Positions 57,467 through 64,000 of a stretch of DNA of 64,000 nucleotides are shown one piece after another. Every line of letters starts with the position of its first letter. The stretch's first letter is position 1. The stretch is from Rhizobium sp. 16-488-2b (GTDB taxonomy: Bacteria > Pseudomonadota > Alphaproteobacteria > Rhizobiales > Rhizobiaceae): positions 1 to 64,000 of the forward strand of contig NZ_JAGHMF010000039.1 of the NCBI RefSeq assembly GCF_017741815.1, written 5' to 3'. The position numbers and the translations under genes are program-made. The notes under the pieces were generated by a model, which was given only the letters and a program-made list of their open reading frames with translations, had not been told where the DNA came from and searched no databases.

Positions 57467-59932
57467 GTGTTGAGATTTTCGGGACCAAACAAACTGCTTG
57501 CAACGGCGCTCGTCGCTTCGGTGGCGGCGATTTCAGTCTTGTCGAGCCAGCCGGCTCTGGCACAACAATCCACTACCAACAGGTTTCAGTCGGGATCCTA
57601 TAACATTCCCGCACAGCCTTTGAGCAGCGCCCTCGCCAGTTTCGCGCGCACCAGCGGATTGAAGATCGCATATCCAGCAGCCATCACCCAAGGTAAGACA
57701 TCGAGTACCACGGTCGGGCCATACACGCCCACTGGTGCCTTGAAACAGATACTATCCGGCAGTGGACTCTCCTACAGATTTACCGGCGACAACGCGGTGA
57801 CGGTCTTCGATCCGAGCCTGATGGACGCAGGCCGCAGCGATATTCAAGGCGCAACCGCTCTCGAACCGCTTGTCGTTACCGGCAATCGTGGAACGACCGA
57901 AGGAACCGGGTCCTACACGACAGGCGAAATGGCAACCGCAACCGGCTTACCGCTTTCCATCCGAGAAACACCGCAGTCCGTTTCTGTTATTAGCCATCAA
58001 AGGATTGAAGACCAGGACTTGCGCAGCGTCGAAGACGTGGTCGTGAACAGCCCTGGTGTCATCTTCAAAAAGAAGGGCATTGCCGACGACAATGACAAGG
58101 GCCTGTTTGCCCGAGGCCTGGAAATCGAGAACTTTCAGGTCGATGGCGTCAATGTCAACAAGAACCTCAACTCGTTAAGTCTCGACACGGAGATCTATGA
58201 CCACATCGAGATCGTCCGCGGCGCCACCGGCTTGCTCAGCGGTGCCGGCAGCCCGTCGGCAACCGTCAATCTGGTAAGAAAGCGCCCAACATCCGAATTC
58301 CAGGCGTCCGTCGAAGGCACCATTGGCTCGTGGAACACACACCGTGGAACCTTCGACGTCGGCGGCCCGATCTCGGACGATGGCGGCCTCAGGGGCCGCG
58401 CCGTTGGCGCTTTCCAGGAGGGCGATAGCTACATCGACCGGCTGACGCAGAAATCACAGGCGCTCTACGGCGTTCTCGAAGCCGATGTTGGCGACAACTC
58501 GATGCTGACGTTTGGCGGTGAATACCAGAACAAGGAATGCAGGGCCTGCGGCTACTTCGGTGCACCAGCCTATTTTTCTGACGGCACGCCCGCCGTATTC
58601 GACCGCTCGTTCAACTCGGCCGCCAACTGGAGCCGCCAGGACCGTACCCGCTACAGCGGCTTCATCGAGTTCGAACACGAGTTCGACAACGATTGGAAGC
58701 TGACCGCAACCGGCACCTACATCTACGAAAACAACGACCGCACTTATGGGTGGTTCAGCCGCAATGGCTATGCGGACAAGGATACCGGTGCAGGATCGAG
58801 CCTCTGGGTGGCCAAGTGGCCAATCCCGACGAAACAGGCGAGTTTCGACGCCAGGGTCGAAGGTCCCATGGAGATGTTTGGTCGCGAACACGACCTCGTC
58901 TTCGGCGTAAATGCATCCCGCACCCGCGCCGATTATGACATGTATCCACTCTGGACCGTACCCGGCTTCAACGCCTCGATCCCGAACATCTTCGACTGGA
59001 ATGGTGACTTCGCTGAGCCGGAATGGCCCACAACCGGCAAACGCTACTATACCCTGACACAATACTCTGCCTATGGCGCCACCCGTCTCAAGCCGACAGA
59101 CGAGCTCTCCGTTATCCTTGGTTCCCGCATCAATTGGTACGATCAGGACTCGACCTACGACTATATCGCGTGGGGTCCGTATCCGGATGCCATCAAAGAG
59201 AACGGCGTCTGGGTTCCCTATGCCGGCGTTGTCTACGATATCACCGACAGCCTCTCGGCCTATGCCAGCTACACCAGCATCTTCCAACCGCAATCCGTTA
59301 TGGACGTAAGCGGGCAAACGCTGCAGCCGGTCACCGGCGACACCTATGAAATCGGTATGAAGGCCGCACTGTTCGACGAACGATTGAACGCCAGCGTCGC
59401 GCTCTTTCGCACCAAGCAGGACAACTACGCTGTCGCCGACGGCAATCTCACCCCCACCGGTGATGATGCCTATGTTGCAGCGAACGGCGCTGTCATTCGT
59501 GGCATCGAGTTCGAACTCTCCGGCGAGATCCTGCCTGATTGGCAGATGCAGGCGAGCTTCACCCATGCCAGCACCGAGTTGCCTGATGGCTTCAGCATGA
59601 GCGTTGGCATTCCCCAGAACTCAATGAAGCTCTTCACCTCCTATCGCCTGCCAGGCGAATGGGAAAAGCTGACGATCGGCGGGGGTGTCCGTTGGGAAAG
59701 CTCGAGCAGTTTCACCCAGAAGAACAGCACGTTCCCGCGTGGCGTCACGACGAAGCAAGATGCCTTTTTCGTCGTTGATCTGATGGCCAAGTACGACTTT
59801 AACGAGAAGGTGACCGCAAAACTCAACATCCACAACTTGTTCGACAAGAAGTACTACGCCAGCACCAACATCTACAGCAACGTCTATGGCGATCCGTTCA
59901 ATGCGACGCTGTCGCTGAACTACAAATTCTGA
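57467..59932 (+). CDS. TonB-dependent siderophore receptor with STN signalling domain
   Basis: 821 residues from a GTG at 57467 with AAGGGG upstream. Signal peptide (about 1-33, ending PALAQQ), STN domain (about 45-115), TonB box near EPLVVTGN (133-140), plug domain (about 150-280) and a 22-strand barrel ending LSLNYKF. It resembles FpvA/FhuE/FecA-type ferric siderophore receptors. The STN domain plus FecI and FecR form a full cell-surface signalling set. Ligand unknown; receptor family suggests a hydroxamate or similar siderophore. Confidence 0.93.
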   Translation: MLRFSGPNKLLATALVASVAAISVLSSQPALAQQSTTNRFQSGSYNIPAQPLSSALASFARTSGLKIAYPAAITQGKTSSTTVGPYTPTGALKQILSGSGLSYRFTGDNAVTVFDPSLMDAGRSDIQGATALEPLVVTGNRGTTEGTGSYTTGEMATATGLPLSIRETPQSVSVISHQRIEDQDLRSVEDVVVNSPGVIFKKKGIADDNDKGLFARGLEIENFQVDGVNVNKNLNSLSLDTEIYDHIEIVRGATGLLSGAGSPSATVNLVRKRPTSEFQASVEGTIGSWNTHRGTFDVGGPISDDGGLRGRAVGAFQEGDSYIDRLTQKSQALYGVLEADVGDNSMLTFGGEYQNKECRACGYFGAPAYFSDGTPAVFDRSFNSAANWSRQDRTRYSGFIEFEHEFDNDWKLTATGTYIYENNDRTYGWFSRNGYADKDTGAGSSLWVAKWPIPTKQASFDARVEGPMEMFGREHDLVFGVNASRTRADYDMYPLWTVPGFNASIPNIFDWNGDFAEPEWPTTGKRYYTLTQYSAYGATRLKPTDELSVILGSRINWYDQDSTYDYIAWGPYPDAIKENGVWVPYAGVVYDITDSLSAYASYTSIFQPQSVMDVSGQTLQPVTGDTYEIGMKAALFDERLNASVALFRTKQDNYAVADGNLTPTGDDAYVAANGAVIRGIEFELSGEILPDWQMQASFTHASTELPDGFSMSVGIPQNSMKLFTSYRLPGEWEKLTIGGGVRWESSSSFTQKNSTFPRGVTTKQDAFFVVDLMAKYDFNEKVTAKLNIHNLFDKKYYASTNIYSNVYGDPFNATLSLNYKF

Positions 59933-59979
59933 GGAGATGCCGGCTATCGCGCGAATGCGGTGGCCGGCCTTTTGGTGCC

Positions 59980-60978
59980 ATGACCTTAAGACAAGACCCT
60001 AGCAGACGCCAATTCATCACCACTCTGATGGGTCTTTCGGGATTGCTTTCGACAGGAACCCTCTCGGTGGCTTTTGCATCGGGAGAAAAGTCGTTTCCGA
60101 TCGATATCCCTCACGCCCTCGGAACGACCCGAATTGAAGCGGAGCCAAAGCGCATAGTTACCCTCGGCTGGAATGGCGAGGATGCCGTGCTGGCACTTGG
60201 CCGCATACCTGTCGGCATGCACCGATACGGCCTGTTCGAGCGAGGCGTCCTTCCCTGGAATGAAGCCTATCTCAAGGGCCAGACGCCCGAACTTCTGCAA
60301 TCGGGTGTACTCGACTACGAAGCCATCGCTGCGCTCGAGCCGGATGTGATCTTGGCTATCAAGACCGGTATCAACGAAATCGAGTGGCAGCGTCTGTCGA
60401 GTATCGCGCCGACCATCGTCTACACATCGGCACCATGGCGAGCAGACTGGCGCGAACAGATGGTTCTCACGGGTCTGGCGCTGGGCGAACCGCAGAAAGC
60501 CCACCGCCTCGTTGAAGCTGCGGAGAAGCAACTTCATGACCTGACCGCAGCCCACCCTGAACTTTCAGGCAAGACCTTCATCTTCGGCAGTTATTTCCCG
60601 GGTGAAGGCACGCTTGGTGTCTATTTTGCCCGCGACCCGCGCGTGCGGGAGCTTGCCGCCATGGGACTTCGATTGGCGCCGGCCGTGGAGGCATTGATGG
60701 CGAATGAGCCCAATGCCAACGGAACCGGCGTCAGCCTCGAAGAACTCGATCACTTCGACGCCGATGTGTTGATCGTCTGGTATGGTCCCGGTGCCCGCGC
60801 TGACGCTGAAGGCCAGCCGCTGTTCAAGAGTTTCGGGCCGGTACGGCGAGGCGCTTATGTCGCGCTCGACGACCCGGTCTCTGTTTGGGCGACCTCGGCA
60901 GTAAGCGTCCTGTCAATTCCTTACGCCTTCCCGGATTTTGTCGAGCGCATAGCGGTCGCGGCCGCGAAAGGACGATGA
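59980..60978 (+). CDS. Iron-siderophore ABC transporter substrate-binding protein
   Basis: 332 residues with a Tat-type signal (DPSRRQFITTLMGLSGL). Class III binding-protein fold: RIVTLGWNGEDAVLALGRI, LEPDVILAIKTGINEIEW and the C-terminal ATSAVSVLSIPYAFPDFVE. This is the FecB/FhuD-type family. It hands ferric siderophore to the FecCD permeases encoded downstream. 48 bp after the receptor gene. Confidence 0.9.
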   Translation: MTLRQDPSRRQFITTLMGLSGLLSTGTLSVAFASGEKSFPIDIPHALGTTRIEAEPKRIVTLGWNGEDAVLALGRIPVGMHRYGLFERGVLPWNEAYLKGQTPELLQSGVLDYEAIAALEPDVILAIKTGINEIEWQRLSSIAPTIVYTSAPWRADWREQMVLTGLALGEPQKAHRLVEAAEKQLHDLTAAHPELSGKTFIFGSYFPGEGTLGVYFARDPRVRELAAMGLRLAPAVEALMANEPNANGTGVSLEELDHFDADVLIVWYGPGARADAEGQPLFKSFGPVRRGAYVALDDPVSVWATSAVSVLSIPYAFPDFVERIAVAAAKGR

Positions 60979-60979
60979 C

Positions 60980-61693
60980 ATGGTCGAAGAATCGGATTTT
61001 CACGCCGCCACAGTTCTCTCCAGAAAGCAAATCAGTCCGTCCATGATCCGTGTGGTCCTCGGTGGAGGGGAGCTACGCGGCTTTGCAAGTTGCCGCGGGC
61101 TGGATGAATTCGCATGGTTCAGCTTTCCAGCAGGAGACGCGTCTCTCGCCGCGGCACCCGGCCGTTATTATACCATTCGCCATTGGGACGAGGCTGAAGG
61201 GAGGATGACCGTCGACTTTGTATCCCACCAAGGCGGTATCGGCTCCACGTGGGCGCGCCTTGCGGAACCAGGAGATCGGCTGGGTGTTCTCAAGTCGCGC
61301 TTCCGTTATGTCTCTCCCGCCGATGCCTGTTGGATTGTTCTACTGGCAGACGCAACAGGCTTGCCGGCCGTTGGGCGGATCATCGAGGAGCGGCCGTCCA
61401 CGATTCCGGTTGTCGCCCATGTCGAAATCAGCACTATCGAAGACCGCCAGGATTTTTCCGCCCATGGATATCAAGCCTATTGGCATGAAAGCTTCAACCA
61501 TTTCGGGCGACCCAGCAGGCTATCCGAGATCGCTGCGGAACTGAAACTTCCACAAGGCCCCGGCTACGTTTGGATCGCGGGAGAGGCGAGCGAAGTCGCC
61601 GCGTGCCGACGGTATTTTCGTGACACGCTGGGGCTACCACGAGAGCGTTTAACGTCAATCGGTTACTGGATCCACGGACAGGCTCGGTCATGA
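60980..61693 (+). CDS. Siderophore-interacting FAD reductase (SIP/ViuB family)
   Basis: 237 residues. FAD-binding segment RYYTIRHWDEAEGRMTVDFV (RxYTxR) followed by GGIGSTWARLAEPGDRLGV, an NAD(P) part (WIVLLADATGLPAVGRI) and the C-terminal GYVWIAGEASEVAACRRYF. SIP reductases release iron from ferric siderophore in the cytoplasm. The start is 2 bp after the binding-protein stop; its stop overlaps the next gene by 4 bp. Confidence 0.92.
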   Translation: MVEESDFHAATVLSRKQISPSMIRVVLGGGELRGFASCRGLDEFAWFSFPAGDASLAAAPGRYYTIRHWDEAEGRMTVDFVSHQGGIGSTWARLAEPGDRLGVLKSRFRYVSPADACWIVLLADATGLPAVGRIIEERPSTIPVVAHVEISTIEDRQDFSAHGYQAYWHESFNHFGRPSRLSEIAAELKLPQGPGYVWIAGEASEVAACRRYFRDTLGLPRERLTSIGYWIHGQARS

Positions 61694-62724
61694 TCATGAG
61701 CGCATCGTCTAGCCGGTTCGCCAATCGCCCTGCACGGACCCTGTTTCCAGCCGTGGCCGTTTTTACAATACTGCTGGTCGCACTATCGATCGTAAGCCTG
61801 ATGGTGGGCGCGCGACCTATCTCCCTTCCCGTGCTCAAGGCCGCCCTCCTGCACTACGATGCCAATGTGACCGAGCACATCATCGTACGCGATTATCGTT
61901 TGCCGCGACTGGTTCTTTGTACCCTGTGTGGCGCGGCCTTCGGGACCGCCGGCGCCCTGATCCAGGCGGCAACCCGTAACCCGCTAGCGGACCCCGGAAT
62001 TCTCGGCGTTAATGCCGGAGCAGCTTTCGCTGTCATCCTGGCCGTTGGCGTGTTTTCGTTCGCCTCCATCGTGGCCTATGTTTGGTTCGCGCTCGCCGGA
62101 GCCGCAATCGCCGGATTACTCGTCTATGTCGTCGGTACGTCTGCCGGCGGCGCGCCCCCCGTTCGGCTGCTACTAACAGGCGTCGCATTATCGGCTGTGC
62201 TGGGTGGCATCGGCTCCTCGATAACCCTGCTCGATCCGCAAGCCTTCGACAGTATGCGTCATTGGCAGGTTGGAACCGTCGGCGGACGCAACATGAATGT
62301 TGCCGTCACCGTCGCACCGTTCATCGCACTCGGCCTTTGCCTTGCGCTCGCCATCACACCCGCGTTGAACGCCGCCATCCTCGGCGACGATGCTGCCCGC
62401 GCTCTGGGGCTGAATCTGATCCGATTGCGTGTTGCCATCGTGATCGCCGTTACCTTGCTTGCAGGTGCTGCGACTGCGGCCGTGGGCCCGATCACGTTTA
62501 TCGGGCTCATGGTTCCCCATGCGGTGCGCTGGCTGGTGGGGCCAGACCAGAAGCGGATCGTGCCCCTCACGATGCTGGGTTCGGCTATACTCCTGATCGC
62601 CTCCGACATTGCCGGCAGACTCGTCATTTTTCCCGACGAGCTTGAAGCCGGGATCGTCGTTGCGTTTGTTGGCGCGCCCGTTCTCATTATTCTTGCCCGC
62701 AGCGCGAGGACGGCCCCGCTTTGA
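61690..62724 (+). CDS. FecCD-family iron-siderophore ABC permease
   Basis: 344 residues, about 9-10 helices. Family features: YRLPRLVLCTLCGAAFGTAG, IQAATRNPLADPGILGVNAG and the coupling segment GPITFIGLMVPHAVRWL. It is the first permease of the pair. Co-translated with the SIP gene (ATGA overlap). Confidence 0.93.
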   Translation: MIMSASSSRFANRPARTLFPAVAVFTILLVALSIVSLMVGARPISLPVLKAALLHYDANVTEHIIVRDYRLPRLVLCTLCGAAFGTAGALIQAATRNPLADPGILGVNAGAAFAVILAVGVFSFASIVAYVWFALAGAAIAGLLVYVVGTSAGGAPPVRLLLTGVALSAVLGGIGSSITLLDPQAFDSMRHWQVGTVGGRNMNVAVTVAPFIALGLCLALAITPALNAAILGDDAARALGLNLIRLRVAIVIAVTLLAGAATAAVGPITFIGLMVPHAVRWLVGPDQKRIVPLTMLGSAILLIASDIAGRLVIFPDELEAGIVVAFVGAPVLIILARSARTAPL

Positions 62725-63764
62725 AAACGCTGACCTATCGTCTGCCAGCAACAGGTCCCGGCGCCGGCTCCCGGCTCTCCTACCGCGCGGCAGCGCGAAC
62801 GCTTTGGGTTTGTCTCTGCCTTCTTTTCGTGCTCATCGCCATTGGTCTTTTCACGCTCGCCGCAGGTCGGTTCAATGTCGGCATGATGGATGTTGTAGAA
62901 ACCCTATCCGGGCGAGGCGTGGGGAAAACCAGGATGATTATTCTGGAGTGGCGCTTGCCCCGCCTCTTGCTCGCTGCCCTGCTCGGCGCGGCTCTCGGAT
63001 CGAGCGGTGCGATCTTTCAATCATTGACCCGCAATCCACTTGGCTCGCCAGATATCATGGGTTTTGCAGCCGGCGCCCACACAGGTGCGCTGTTAGCAAT
63101 TCTCCTGTTTACGGGCGGCTACTACATAACTGCGGCCGGGGCCATTGCCGGCGGCCTCGTCACTGCCATGCTTGTCTATGCCTTTACTGGAAATGGCGGA
63201 AATCAGGGGTTCCGCCTGATCGTGATCGGGATCGGCACGTCCGCCATGCTTTCCGCGCTGAATGCATGGATGATCCGCAGAGCCGATCTCGATGTTGCAA
63301 TGGGAGCCGCGCTGTGGTCCGCAGGGTCCCTGAACGGTCTCGGCTTCCCGCAGCTTTTGCCGGCCGCCATTCTACTGGGTTTACTGACAGTGCCGATCAT
63401 CGCATTAGCCCGGCCGATGCGGCAAATGGAACTGGGTGAGGATGTGGCGCTTGCCAGTGGCATCGCGACCGCAAAGAGCCGGCTTGGGCTTGCTTTGTGC
63501 GGTATTGCGCTCACTGCCGTCGTAACAGCGGTCGCAGGCCCAATCTCGTTTGTTGCGTTGGTTGCTCCGCAGATCGCCCACCGCCTTGCGCGGTGTTCCG
63601 GCACACCTTTGCTGGTTTCAGGGTTGATGGGCGCCATACTTCTCGTCACCGCGGATGCGGCGGCACAACACGCCTTTACGCTACAGCTCCCCGTCGGGGT
63701 CACGACCGTGAGTGTCGGCGGCCTCTATTTCCTGTGGCTTCTCATCCGCGAGGGACACCGATGA
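62721..63764 (+). CDS. FecCD-family iron-siderophore ABC permease, second subunit
   Basis: 347 residues starting at a TTG (62721) that overlaps the previous stop. Features: WRLPRLLLAALLGAALGSSG, FQSLTRNPLGSPDIMGFAAG and GPISFVALVAPQIAHRL. It pairs with the first permease. Stop overlaps the ATPase gene (ATGA). Confidence 0.93.
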   Translation: MKTLTYRLPATGPGAGSRLSYRAAARTLWVCLCLLFVLIAIGLFTLAAGRFNVGMMDVVETLSGRGVGKTRMIILEWRLPRLLLAALLGAALGSSGAIFQSLTRNPLGSPDIMGFAAGAHTGALLAILLFTGGYYITAAGAIAGGLVTAMLVYAFTGNGGNQGFRLIVIGIGTSAMLSALNAWMIRRADLDVAMGAALWSAGSLNGLGFPQLLPAAILLGLLTVPIIALARPMRQMELGEDVALASGIATAKSRLGLALCGIALTAVVTAVAGPISFVALVAPQIAHRLARCSGTPLLVSGLMGAILLVTADAAAQHAFTLQLPVGVTTVSVGGLYFLWLLIREGHR

Positions 63765-64000
63765 CGACAGAACAGGCGCCGCATCTCGCCGCGCAATCCA
63801 TAACACTCGGTTACAAGGAACGAACGATCTGTCGCGATCTGTCTCTTGCGGTGCCGCCGGGTTCGTTCACGGTCATCATCGGCCCGAACGCCTGTGGAAA
63901 GTCTACCTTGCTGCGCGCGCTTGCACGTCTGCTTGCGCCCGTAGAGGGCACCGTCCTGATCGATGGTCACGACATTGCTCGCCTGCCGACGAAAGACGTT
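63761..64000 (+). CDS. FecE-like ABC transporter ATPase (cut by the window end)
   Basis: The first 80 codons from an ATG at 63761 in an ATGA overlap. Walker A GPNACGKSTLL is present; the rest, including signature and Walker B, lies beyond 64000. It completes the siderophore importer. Confidence 0.92.
   Translation, partial: MTTEQAPHLAAQSITLGYKERTICRDLSLAVPPGSFTVIIGPNACGKSTLLRALARLLAPVEGTVLIDGHDIARLPTKDV

Noticed and set aside
58454..59566. A 370-codon open frame on the minus strand within the TonB-dependent receptor
   Set aside because: It lies fully opposite a canonical receptor barrel and has no motif or ribosome binding site.

Overview
The window reads as accessory DNA of an alphaproteobacterium of the Rhizobiales, most likely Rhizobium, Agrobacterium or Ensifer. 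The basis is gene content and style: DUF992, DUF2188 and XdhC proteins, short rhizobial proteins ending in an ESFPASDP-type motif, CPA2/KefF pairs, and many small TetR, AraC and FixJ regulators. No rRNA, tRNA, replication or ribosomal genes were seen, so a large plasmid, chromid or genomic island is more likely than core chromosome. This is inference, because nothing was searched.

Region 0.1-7 kb holds a membrane-anchored unknown, a decayed TnpB-type gene, an SDR/MFS operon with a divergent TetR gene and a clear operator, then XdhC and a triheme cytochrome c. Region 7.5-9.5 kb is a DUF2188 protein followed by a 1600-bp element. Its only gene encodes a TnpB-like RuvC protein, and it is bounded by near-identical 22-bp inverted repeats and perfect 8-bp direct repeats. 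Region 9.5-18.3 kb carries an exported GlcG-type protein, an unusual transporter-histidine kinase fusion facing a FixJ-type regulator and a single-domain receiver, a MobA-like nucleotidyltransferase, an AraC regulator, a block of unknown small genes and a second TnpB-type fragment.

Region 18-34 kb is a detoxification and stress block. It contains a KefC/KefF antiporter pair, four alpha/beta hydrolases, an OsmC-like protein, an EmrAB efflux pair, a quinone oxidoreductase, a PAS protein and a PoxB-type pyruvate dehydrogenase. Region 34-38 kb is one compact operon: a Co-type nitrile hydratase (or relative) with its beta chain split over two genes and a His/Asp tail on alpha, an aquaporin-family channel, a CbiM-like metal transporter and two small membrane or exported proteins. 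Region 38-44.5 kb has an aldehyde dehydrogenase, a hemerythrin, DUF302 and DUF992 proteins, a Tat-exported metallo-beta-lactamase-fold enzyme and small exported proteins.

Region 44.5-48.7 kb is a mosaic of an IS3 remnant, a stand-alone HsdR-type nuclease domain, a PIN-domain protein and small unknowns. Region 48.7-55.4 kb is a Tn7-like transposition module (tnsA, tnsB, tnsC, tniQ) led by three tiny genes; its ends were not identified. Region 55.8-64 kb is an iron-uptake and cell-surface signalling locus (FecI, FecR, TonB-dependent receptor with STN domain, binding protein, siderophore-interacting reductase, two FecCD permeases and a truncated ATPase).

A sequence of the form ATTGTAnnATTCGG recurs upstream of many otherwise unrelated genes between 12 and 45 kb (hydrolases, Qor, MBL enzyme, DUF992, exported proteins). 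It may mark a shared, unnamed regulon.
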